Shown here: positions 47,784 through 58,419 of the stretch, piece after piece | Numbering within the stretch: the stretch's first letter is position 1 | How the letters are laid out: each line of letters begins with the position of its first letter | Source of the DNA: Taiwanofungus camphoratus | Taxonomy: Eukaryota; Basidiomycota; Agaricomycetes; Polyporales; Taiwanofungaceae | Length of the DNA: 64,000 nt | Assembly (NCBI GenBank): GCA_003999685.1 | Contig: CP021227.1 | Span: 992,001-1,056,000, forward strand | Direction: 5' to 3' | The notes under the pieces: generated by a model | The model's input: only the letters and a program-made list of their open reading frames with translations | Database searches by the model: none | Told to the model about the DNA's origin: nothing | Position numbers and translations under genes: made by a program

Positions 47784-48246
47784 TCATCTAGGCTTGTTAG
47801 GGGGTTTGGATGAAGCCGAAGAGTGCGTAACCTTTCCACGGGGCCTGAAGCCGGCCCAAGCTAAGTCTTCTGACGGTGTTTCAGAACTATGAAGGCTATG
47901 AAATTAAGAATGATCATTAGCATTACAAGGCTGTCTTACCTTGACAGCGATTCCGGTACGGAACTGTGGTCAATAATACATCAGCAGGGAACTTAGTAAT
48001 CATTACTTGAGGTGTACTGACCTAGGCGAGCGATGGGGCTCAAGGGCCGGTGAGCTATCTGGCTGCGTCTCGGGCGTCGGCGATACGCCCGCATGTCCAT
48101 CGTCTGCGGGTTCCTTGGGCGTGTTTGGCTGCTCACTAAAACGAGGTCAGGAACTTGTTGAAACCAGAGTTAGATGCGACTCCACACCTCTCATGCAGAA
48201 CTTGGTTTTCGTGCAGGACCTGTGGCTGGGGCTCTGGGGTAGTCAT
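47784..48246 (-). CDS. Small hypothetical protein
   Basis: Starting at ATG 48246, the frame reads MTTPEPQPQVLHENQVLHER. After an intron with clear GT-AG ends it continues EQPNTPKEPADDGHAGVSPT and HRSPR. After one or two more introns it ends EDLAWAGFRPRGKVTH and SSASSKPPNKPR with a stop at 47784. The result is a proline/serine-rich protein of roughly 100 residues. I recognise no domain. The GFRPRGKVTH tail looks conserved in style, but this is inference. It lies convergent to WW-like copy 1. Confidence 0.4.
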
Positions 48247-48955
48247 CGTTCGAGATAGGGCCTATGGAAACTCGAGACGGGCTGATATAGGCGTATGAGG
48301 TCTTCGAGAACACTTGAAAGGCGCGCGTCCATCGGCGCCTAGGAATAGCCATGTTGGCTGGCGTTCACAAGTTCCGTGCCTTACACTCGTGCATAGTATG
48401 CGATTGATCAATGTCACTATGTATGTAACGTTGCCTATCGTGAAACATCTCCGCCCGTATCGTCTTCGTATCAAAGTTCCTTGCAACATGTCAGCATTCG
48501 TTCTGAAATCACTATCAATGCTCAAGCCTAGGGTATAACAAACACACCTCAGTCGGCAGAAACACGTACCTACCGAAGTACGTACTCTACGGTCTCACAA
48601 GAGGCACTGCGCAGAAACATCATGCCGACAGCAGACTGGCCGACGTCTACACAGCCCAGGCTGTGCTCCGACGTGTTGTCACACTGTCACAACCAATAGC
48701 CGCAGCATAGCACTCTAATTAGTAGGCTTCGGTGTATGTTATGAGTGGCCATCAGATCTGAGCATTGACCAAAGTCAATTCTCTCGTCAGTACTTCTCAT
48801 GCTATCCCCGGGCGTGAAGTCTTCTCTCGAAAGGCGGAGTGGATATCGATTTCATGTTCGGTGACAAGGTATGCGAAAAAACCTGTACCGTGACGGTGTT
48901 CAAGCAACGGGATCCGAGTATCACGAGGCGGTGGCCAAAGTATTCAAATAGTGTC

Positions 48956-50987
48956 ATGTCTTCTGTACGCTCCCGTCTTCAACCAACTACTGCCATGGTC
49001 CCCTCCAAGGAATGCACCACTGAAGGCCTCAAGTCTCTTCGGCCGACAACGTCTTTGCTAAATCGTAGGTACTCGAATTCGAGCAGGTTAGTTCTCATAC
49101 TTTGTACATGATGGCCATTGTCAAATTGACGTGCTCGACGCAACCATCAGGGTGGCACCATCATATAAGACTGTACCATCGGGGTTTTGTTCGTATGCTG
49201 TGGAATCGAAGTATGCTCCAGCTTTCAGCCCGCGATGACGATGGCTTACCATGCAGCATATTAGGCCGTGCTATCTGCCTCCTCACTGGTGGGCCTACGT
49301 ACACCCTGAAGGACAGGTGTATTTTGCACACGAATCATCGCTGAGAATTGTCACTGAAGCATATCTATACTCGCCCGAAGTTCAGGAGAAGATCTCCTAT
49401 TGGATACAAAGGATTAACGATCTTTTACTTGGAAACAAGATCAGCCTCCCTGAGACCGTCGAGCTCTTCCTGGAGCTTGATGATACAACCGACTCATGTC
49501 TCTACTACTTCGTGGATCATGCGACTCGGACCGAATTCTGGCTAGAAGAGACACCTATGGATCTCTTGGGCCTTCCGCTTGTTGTTTCCGACTCGCATCT
49601 ACAACTGGTTTTGGAGGAACTATACTGGTGTCACATCGAGTTTTTTCCTTCACATCGAATCAGAGAGCTACATCTTTCTTGTGATGAACTGGTCACTATC
49701 TTTGTTCATGCCAGAGCCGGTGAGTTGCTGTTTTATAGACAGCTTCTCACAGCAGACTCAATACCTTTCAGATCAAATGACTTCGGAATATTCAACGTTT
49801 CCATGCAGCGCAGAGCAGTGCGCGCAGACTGTCGATCTTTTGAATTCCCTTCAGCGTATGTCACTTACCCCATTGCATTCAGCCCCAGGACTTATTCATT
49901 GGTCCAGGCTGCGTTGTTAATGGCCATACTGTCTGTGTGATCGGTGAGCAGTTTGCCAGAGTACGCTATCGAGTGACGAGAGCGCTCATGGTAGTCTTCT
50001 TTAGCTCGACTTTGGGTCATTGTGTGTAAGTATATGCTAGTATTGCACGCTTTTCTAATCTAAATCGCAATGCCATGTAGCCCGCCACAGAGTCGATATC
50101 CACTATGGTCAACAACACGCCCGGTTGTCTAGGGATCAAACCATACTAGAAGCCCCTCCAGTTCGCCGAAGCTGGACATTTGCTTCGATTTCTCGCCTTC
50201 TGTTCCATATCCCGGACGAATATGTAGAGCTTCTTGACGCCTTGTTCGTCGATAATCTGGTCTATGTAGACCAATGGCGCAAGTTTTTGCAGGCTTGTCA
50301 AACTGAATGGGTGTTGTGTGCATCATGGGTCAGTCTACCCGTTGACGGCAGAGAAGAGTACCACTGACTTTCTTTTCCGTTTCAGGCTCTTGGTCTAACA
50401 ATGTGCGCATACATCACTCTTCTATGATTTGAGTGACAATCTCATTTGGGCGATGTTCAGAATCAATGTCTTACTTCTTGTGCTACCTCAAGGTTCTCGA
50501 CTGATCACTTCGATTTCTCTGCTCACGTGCTACGCCGCGCTTGTATCTGCTTCTATTCTTCTGCTCAGACATAAAAAAGCTATGACATACCATGCGGAAA
50601 ATGCGGTGAGTAAATGATGATGTTACAAAATTTCTTTCGTAAATTGACGCCGACATGCAGGCGACGTACCTCGGAGACGCCCGTCGAGAAACAACAGGCT
50701 TCCAATGCACGGCAGTGGCGTTCAGCCTCCCTAAGTCCCTGTTTTTATGGGCGCTAGGCACGATGTCGTTGCAAGGACTTGTCTTGGTCGCCGATTGGAC
50801 CAACGTCTACGTGGCGGCCGCCCTGGTCGTCCTAATACTTTTGTTTGGTCTGTTTTCTCAGAAAGTCACCCTTCCATTGCGATGGTCAGAGGATACCAAT
50901 AATGGATCATCAAGTGGCTTTTGGCGGTTCTTTCCTAGATTACGCCGTGGTAGCCCTAATGTTAGTCTGATACACTGCGCAGTGTAG
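48956..50987 (+). CDS. WW-like domain multi-pass membrane protein, copy 2
   Basis: The likely start is ATG 48956 (MSSVRSRLQPTTAMVPSKEC). The WW-like block PPHWWAYVHPEGQVYFAHES at about 49270-49340 aligns with VPSGWVACTHPEGALYFFNP of copy 1. It is followed by the same EAYLYSPEVQ, RINDLLLGNKISLPETVELF, LELDD and YYFVDHATRTEFWLEETPMD series. The C-terminal membrane part has NVLLLVLPQGSRLITSISLL, LVSASILLLRHKK, SLFLWALGTMSLQGLVLVAD and VYVAAALVVLILLFGLF. Copy 2 has a much shorter N-terminal tail than copy 1. Tandem duplication is the simplest origin. Exon edges are approximate. Confidence 0.65.
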
Positions 50988-51248
50988 GCTATTCACATAT
51001 GAAACAAAGATTCTTGGAGGTACTATTTCTGTGTATGATACATACAAGTTATGCGATTGTTTTGATTGGAAACTAATGCGGACCTGCGGCACGAAGGATT
51101 GGCAATAGATGGCATGGATACATGAAAGTTCTCAGTGGAATATGGTAAGGTGAGCCGCTATTGGGCATAGCGGACTAGCGCTAGCTGGTTGCAGAACGCC
51201 ACACTGAGACATCTTCCAGTCCTGTACCAGTTGTTCATGGCAGGCTTT

Positions 51249-51291
51249 CTCGGGCGTGAAAAAAAAAAAAAAAAAAAAAAAACTCGGGCGT
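51249..51291 (+). repeat. Poly(A) tract of 24 flanked by a 9-base direct repeat
   Basis: CTCGGGCGT occurs at 51249-51257 and again at 51283-51291, enclosing a G and 24 adenines (51259-51282). This is the footprint of target-primed reverse transcription that added only a poly(A) tail. Confidence 0.8.
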
Positions 51292-51357
51292 TGGTGTACT
51301 GCACAAGCCAGGCGAAATTCATGCGACATAATGATGTGTGGTTCGTGAAGACCGCTT

Positions 51358-52141
51358 ACGGTCGCCGAGGAGAATCAGGTCATAAACTGAGATTCTCGTC
51401 TCAAAATCAATGCGTGAAAACCTCGGCTAGGGGCCGCTAACACCAATTTCCGCGCTAATTCTGGTGTCACGTGCCTAACTTCTCGGGTGGCCCAACTTGC
51501 TCACCTAGGCTCCAGGATCTTCTGAGCGTAAATTTCCATTGTAAACTGACTTATGTGTCTATCTTAAAATCTCTGAGAGATGTAAGGTGTAAGAAGTGGG
51601 CCTTCAGTGTTATGCGCTCATGAGGTGCAGCCTGCCAGAGTGCGGGGGTTGCCGAGAGTTACGTGTGATGGAGTCACATTCGGGTAATATACCACTCCGG
51701 ATCTCGGGCATTTATTATTTACATAAGACAGCTCTAGATCCTGCCTGCTCACTATTCCGCCCTCGGCGATGGCGCCAGTGTGCTCCTCAATGTCTGTTAT
51801 GATGAGCACAAGTATTCCAGCGACATGCTCACTCAATTCATCATCAGGGAGATGATAGGATTGATTACTGAAGATGAATTAAATAAATAGTATCACATAG
51901 CAGTTGCTACATACATAGATATCACTTTCCCATGTGTTGAGCTCAATGGATAAGACAATGAGCTCGACGGTGTGGACGATGAGCGGCCAGAAAGGCCGCT
52001 GTGTGCCGATGGCACGGAAGGCACGGGTACCAAAAATAGCACGGGAAATGAGATCCGAGAAAATAGCCGAGAGGTCGGAACCTGAGCTTGAAACTTGTGA
52101 TGAGAATCTCAATTTATGACCTGATTCTCCTCGGCGACCGT
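51358..52141. mobile_element. Non-autonomous TIR element, 784 bases, 7-base target duplication
   Basis: The terminal inverted repeats are about 40 bases, beginning ACGGTCGCCGAGGAGAATCA, with only a couple of mismatches to the complement of 52102-52141. They are flanked by direct ACCGCTT at 51351-51357 and 52142-52148. No transposase is encoded. Confidence 0.85.
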
Positions 52142-52672
52142 ACCGCTTGAGTGCAGTGATACATCACGTGTTTCGGAGGCTTCGTCTGGGCAGCCAATGT
52201 CTCAAAAATCTACCAATTCAGTCAAGGTTTGCTTAGTATCATTCCAGTGTTATCGCTGTGCTGAATGATAACGTGTCTGGTCTTGGGAATCGCCGTTCCC
52301 GTACTCGGTGTTTCTCGACAAATGTGGGATGGTGGACAAATCTGTACCAGCGCTCTCAGGAGGCTGCGCAGAACCACCGGCCTCATTGTCTATCTTCCGT
52401 CGTGTTCTGCATTATTTCGTTGCGCGCCGATCAAGCCACGCTATTTGAAGCTTGAATATCGGATTACATCGGTATGCTGCTATTGTATGGTAGATGTCGT
52501 CGACAATATGATTACCGATCAATCGAACTCGGTCTCAATGCGATCTTGCTATCTCCAAGTGGCTGTTCGATGCTTCATGTCACAGGCGGATCAGCCGGAC
52601 GTTCACTCACTATATTACTAACCCAATGTTCAAAAGCCCCTTCTCGTACGCCGTCACGAACTCAGTGCCGCC

Positions 52673-54487
52673 ATGTCTGACGCAGCCAGTCCGCGTGTGG
52701 GGCCCGTAAAAAAGGCTCTCAGTGTCGCTGTGCAATATTCGTGCCTTAAACAAGCTGATCCTATGCTTGAACTAGAGGGAACGCACAACGACACACTAAC
52801 AGTTCGTAGCCTTTTGGTTGGTGAGTGCGGTCAGCCGATCTTTGAGTCAGTGTTGATATTGACTCGGAGGCACATAGATGTTTATGGTTACAAGGAAGAT
52901 GATGTCCTTATTATCATGGACAATGAGAGTGATCACGATCATTGGCCCACGCGCGAGAACATTGTAAGGCTGCTGGTCATATTCTTCATCGTCCACAGTC
53001 CAGCTGAAGGCCTTGCTTTACTTAGCTGGCTGCCATGCGGGGGCTTGTCACCGGTGCCCAGCCAGGAGACCATTTCGTATTCCACTGTAAGTCGAGACCC
53101 TGTCGCAACTGCTGCTTCACCTATCACAAGTCTTTGACAGTCTCTGGACATGGGTCGCAAGTACGTAATCTGGACGGCACGGAGAAAGATGGCTATGATG
53201 AAGGTGAGAGCTATCGCCATTGTCAGCTTTCGCTTCCGACGTGACAATGACATTCGTCAAGTGATATGGCCCATCGATATTGTGCTTAATGGGGATGACG
53301 AACCCGGAAACTATATCAAGGATGACGTGGGTTAAACAAAATGAAGCATTGTCGGTATGGCTCTGATAATCCGCCATGTCAATAGGAGATTCACGATATT
53401 TTGGTCAATCACGTCCCCGCAGGAGCTCATTTCATGGTAAGTAGCATTGTGCTGATGACACAATAATATAGATCAATTTTGTGTATAGATGATATTCGAC
53501 TGTTGTCACTCCGGGAGTGCCGCCGGTGCGATTTCTTTTCAATAGATGTCAAAAATTTCTGTTTATCACCCGACCCTAGACTTACCTTATTCTAATGAAG
53601 AATATATCCCTCCTACGCCGTCTACTGTATCCACTTTATCAGCTGCTAGTGTCAAGAATGGTTCGTTGGTGTCAACGACTTTATTGATCCACTGGTTTAC
53701 TCAACTATCATCGTAGTTCGTATACGAGGGTCGGAAGACGGTGCGTGGCTGGTGTATGTAATTTGCATTCGTCTTCACTCACTCTCAGCAGTCGTTTCTG
53801 GAGATGAACAGAGACGTACAAGGAAGGAGACGTATACGCCAGTCTCGCAGTTGCCGAGCGACAACCCACCTCCATATGCAGATGTGGTCAGCTCACAATG
53901 AGTCTCAGAAATCTCGTATTTGTGCTCAACCGGTCGTTTAGACATCCTGGGCTGCGTGTGAGGATGACCAGTTGGCGTTGGGGAACTATAATGGCGGGTT
54001 GTTCGTCACTGTACGTACCTGCGTTTACGCTGGAGGTGCGATCTAACTTGAGCACAATCTACACTTGGAGATAGGCATTTGCCAACGCTCTTCGTAAGTA
54101 TCGACATTGCATCATCTAGTTGTTTCAATGGGTGTCAACTATTGGCAGGCAAGAATCCCATTGTCACGCACAAAGAATTGCTTCAATACCTGACGTCAGT
54201 TTTCATGTGCTTGTAATGATGATTTATCTCATACTTTGGTTTAGTCGCGAACTAGCTACCATCACGGCTACAGTCAATGCACACAGACCGGCTGATAGCG
54301 AGGCTTTTGATGTGCCGAAACCCGAGGTCAGTTCGTTCACGCATGATACATGAGTGGAAATTGACACCACTCGCGGCAGTTGGAAAGCCTCCAGCCAATG
54401 GTGTGTAGTCTTCGCAAGTGTTACATGGTTTGTCAGGCTAATACTGACTTCCAGGATAAAGTGTATGAAGTCTCGCTGGAGATTTAG
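52673..54487 (+). CDS. Metacaspase without prodomain, copy 1
   Basis: The sequence MSDAASPRVGPVKKALSVAV starts almost at the caspase-like fold. In order: LEGTHNDTLTVRSLLV, DVYGYKEDDVLIIMDNE, WPTRENI, then the catalytic histidine block FHFSGHGSQ (across the intron after 53089), DGYDEVIWPIDI, and the catalytic cysteine block MIFDCCHSGSAAG at about 53490-53530. Later exons encode SWAACEDDQLALGNYNGGLF and TREL/AHRPADSEAFDVPKPE. The end is LESLQPM plus DKVYEVSLEI, with a stop at 54487. Metacaspases are Ca-dependent Arg/Lys-specific cysteine proteases of fungi and plants, linked to stress, protein-aggregate clearance and cell death. Both catalytic residues are present. The Q/P-rich prodomain common in fungal type I enzymes is absent. 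About eight introns. Confidence 0.88.
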
Positions 54488-55139
54488 GTGCTTTCGTCCT
54501 CAAAATTGTGTTTTCACTTCTATATTTCTATTCCATTCGTGTGAATTACCATAGAGGACACAGATTGCACTAATCGCTTGATGTGGCACAGAGACAAGCA
54601 GTTAACGCTCAGTGGTATTGTCAGTTGTACGGGGACCGGGGCATACTACATAATCGATACAAGCCAGTCGCCAATAATCCTAGCTCTTTTGTTATTACCA
54701 TGGCATATTTTAGGATGCTATTATATGTATTTCATCTCAGAATATTTGAGCGAGCAGTTACATATGTTTATAATGACTCGGAAGGCGGGGGCCCTATGGT
54801 AGACAAATACAGCCCGTATCTAGCTACGTAGTTTCTCATGGCAAAAGCCCACCTACGAGTGGGCGCCGTTTCACGGCGCTGTTCCAGTGCAGCACGACTG
54901 GAAGACGTGAAACAGCACTTATTTCAGTCCGCATTGTTTCCGAGAATCCAAGCGGCAAAAACTGTTTGCGGAGCTGCGGCTGTGCCATGCCCCTGGTAAC
55001 AGCGGATGGCCGATCTCAGCGAGCAGGATCTTTGATTAGGGCTATCCAGCTATTCATGCCAAGCGCCCGCCCCATCCTGTGCATCAATCCTCACTCATGT
55101 ATATAACCCATTCTTCAATGCGCCCCTTCCTCCAGTGTC
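54488..55139. other. Region between the two metacaspase genes
   Basis: No supported gene. A GC-rich stretch at about 54850-54900 can form short hairpins. The last 100 bases should hold the promoter of the second copy. Confidence 0.5.
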
Positions 55140-56979
55140 ATGCCAGCCCTCCTGAAGAGTCTCCTACCTGCCAGGAAGGCTCTCAGTATTGCCGTGAAAT
55201 ATTCCCACTTGGCGAAGGACGATCCTTCTCTCGTGCTGGAAGATTCGCATAATGATCCTCGGACTATCACCAAACTTCTAATCGGTGAGGGATTAACGCA
55301 AGGCTGATTGTCATGTCGACACTGATAGTAGGTCATAGACATCTATGGGTATAAGGAAGAGGACATCACAGTTCTTATGGATGACGAGAGTGGACAGTAT
55401 CAGTGGCCCACGCGTGACAATATTGTGAGTGAGCCGATCCTGATCGTCTCTCTTTAGGCATGAGCGTAGCTCATAGGCAATCTGATCTACGCAGTTGAAT
55501 GCAATGCGAAATCTAGTCGCCGAGGCACATGCTGGAGACCATTTTGTGTTCCATTGTAGGTGGAGTCAGACCTGTAATTCCTGCTGGACTGACTCGTCGT
55601 CTCTTCGAACCGTTTAGTTTCGGGTCACGGTTCACAGATAGTAAACACGAATGGCACTGAAGAGGATGGTTTTGATGAAGGTATGAGCAGTGTCAATGTC
55701 GGGCCTGCCTTGCTGACGGGTCCGTGTTGATGAAGTCATATGGCCTGTCGATGTTGAGTACGATGAGGACCCTAGCAAGATCCGCAACTATATCATCGAC
55801 GATGTAAGTATCGGAGACTGTAGTGGACTGCAATCTCTGATGCTGACCATGTTCACAGGACATACATGACATATTAGTCAACCCCTTACCTGCTGGTGCT
55901 CATTTGGAGGTGTGTGTATTTTCATTTATTTATATATTGCCAGTTGCGAGTCCAATTGTGCAGATTATCTTCGATGCCTGCCACTCGGGTAGCGCCGCAG
56001 GTGAGAGCGCGTTGACACAGCGACAACTGTAAAAATACTCAGTGTCAATCGCAGACCTTCCTTATTGCAATGGAGACTTCTGCCCTCCAACACCATGTTC
56101 ACCATTGCAAACAACCAGGGTTCAAAGCCGTCAGTTCTAAACATTTGATGTGATGGATATATCAGACTCACGCATATCTTGCAGTTCGGATACGTGGGAA
56201 ACAGGGCGATTGTATGTATCCTGCGCAAGATCTTCATTCATCTACTTAAACATCGCCTGCTTAGCAACGACGGATGCCCTTGCTGTTGAGCATGACTTGC
56301 AGACAGGGGTCATGGAAGAGAAACCACTGAAGCGTAGTGGTTCTAAGCTTGATAAGGTTGCTAGACGGAAGAGTATCTCTAGCTCCCCTGCTCTTCCGGA
56401 TGTCGTAAGTTGATTTATTTCACTGGCAACTAGTGCTTAACTATCCTAGGTATCATGGGCTGCTTGCATGGATGATCAGGTCACACTGGAGAGACGCGGT
56501 GGAGGCCTGTTCGTTACAGTGAGTAGCATATTATCCTTGCGCGTGAGGGGTAATGTCGTACTCATTTTACTTATCGCGCCCTAGGCCTTTGCGAATGCTA
56601 TTCGTAAGTCGTGGTGTGACTAAATTAGATGGGCAGATACTAACTTTCTGTAGGCCGGAATCCCCATCAAGAGCATGGAGACCTACTCCGGTCTGTTACG
56701 TGAGTTGCATATCAGTGGTGAGATAATTGTCGATCTGACTCTTCTTTCAGTCGCGAGCTCGCTCGCATAACTGCCATGGTAAATGCCCATAGACCAGCTA
56801 ATTGGGATGTTTACTGCACAGCGAAACCACAGGTAGGTTGGCATAGCTATCTGTTACTGAGAAGAAGGCTGAAAATGCATGTCGATGCAGCTGGGAAGCT
56901 TGCATGAAATGGTTGGCGATCTCCTCCAGTGCGATAGCGTTGTTCATGCTGACAGGTCTCCTTCAGAACGAAGTATTAG
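55140..56979 (+). CDS. Metacaspase without prodomain, copy 2
   Basis: Start ATG 55140 (MPALLKSLLPARKALSIAVK). The exons follow copy 1 block for block: LEDSHNDPRTITKLLI, DIYGYKEEDITVLMDDE, WPTRDNI, AGDHFVFH joined to FSGHGSQ, DGFDEVIWPVDVEYDEDPSK, LPAGAHLE, and the catalytic IIFDACHSGSAA at about 55960-56000. Later come SWAACMDDQVTLERRGGGLF, ARITAMVNAHRPANWDVYCT, and the end LGSLHEM plus VSFRTKY. The same intron positions and a gap of about 650 bases point to tandem duplication. The two differ at many residues, so the duplication is not recent. Catalytic histidine and cysteine are both present. Confidence 0.88.
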
Positions 56980-57408
56980 ATGCCCCTCTTGACCTTTAAA
57001 GGACTTCTCAACATATACGATAACCCGTCTGGCTTTGCTGTAACATAAAGTCCGTTACTCCTAAATAATTGTTTTGAATCTTTGTATAAGAAATTCACCT
57101 GGGCTGAAGGATCATTCATTTTACTTCCCCTGTATTGATTTACTACCAGTACTGACACTCTGCTCGACATGCGTTTATCTGTGTGCATAATGTATAATAA
57201 AGTGGTTTTGTAGTTCGAATACCTTTGAAAATGCTGTGTTCAACATGTTCGTCTTGAGAGAATGGCCCTCCGTTTTGTACTCGACAAGAGTTTGTTTACG
57301 CGTTATTTATTTGAAACCATGTCGGAGAATGAAACTCATCGAATCCTGGCTCATCTCGTACCAATTTTTGCGTTTTATTTGCATCTCTTTCAACAGACAA
57401 GCAAGTAA

Positions 57409-57923
57409 ATGACGCCCCCCACAAGCCCGGCGCCTTCAAGTCCAGATACCTGCAATAATACGGATCGTAGCCAGAAGAGAGCCATTTCTGAAGTAATCTC
57501 AAAGACTTTTCCGCCTTTCGACCATCGAACTACGGTCGTTGAACCATTTGATAACGAAGCCAAGAGAGACACTGAGTTTCTCGAGAGTGAGTACGATAAC
57601 TCATACCTCAAAATGTATAACATATCGTGCGATTCGTATCTCACTGGTAAACGAACGGTGCATTAGAACTCAATCTTGTACTCCTTGAACTTATGCTCGA
57701 GTTCCACGCGTGGTCTACCGCCCGCCCTACCTACGAAAGCGATCGTACAGCAGACGAGCTGGAGAAGGAAGTCAAAGCCATGATCGAACTGGAGAAAGAA
57801 CAAGGCATGTCTCTACTATCACCGCCTATGTCTTTCGTTGGTAGGCTGGTATTCCTTACCGATAAACCTCATTTCCATTTGAACCTCGCTTTGAAGAGGA
57901 AGCTAACTTATCCTTCGTTATAA
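57409..57923 (+). CDS. Hypothetical protein or gene remnant
   Basis: A frame from ATG 57409 encodes 85 residues (MTPPTSPAPSSPDTCNNTDR). A second frame at 57693-57923 encodes 76 residues with a charged helix (TADELEKEVKAMIELEKEQ). Spacing and phase would need an unusually short intron. No domain recognised. It may be one small gene, or the remains of one. Confidence 0.3.
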
Positions 57924-58419
57924 AGAGAAGACTCGCCAGCGTTTGAACGACTTTGTAACTCGAATCAAGCTAGCTCTTGCTGCTCTGACCGGATTGACTC
58001 CATGATTTCTCTTCGGCCGCCTGCTCCCCTTCATTCGGTATACGCCTCGTTGGCGACCCCTACTCAAGAGTTTCGATACTGCTGCTTTTCCGTACTTGTC
58101 GTTGGATTTTCCAACAAATTCCATGCATGTATGCGTTTGGACTGAGTATTCTGTGCTGTCATGTATATCATAGCTAAACATGAAAGCTGGTATACACCAG
58201 CAGATATTTGACGAAAATTCCATAAGACGTGTAAGAAATGGCATTCGCCAAGTGTGTACTTCAATAGAGTGTTGGGACTTCCATCTTTCGGGGTGATCGT
58301 TTCCATTTACGACTAGTCAAGTTGCTCTCGCATCGGTTCTTGTACGATAAACTTCAGCTTGAATCAGGATTGGTTGCATTCTTTTGACTGCTTGTCTAGT
58401 GTGAAGCATTGCCCATGCA

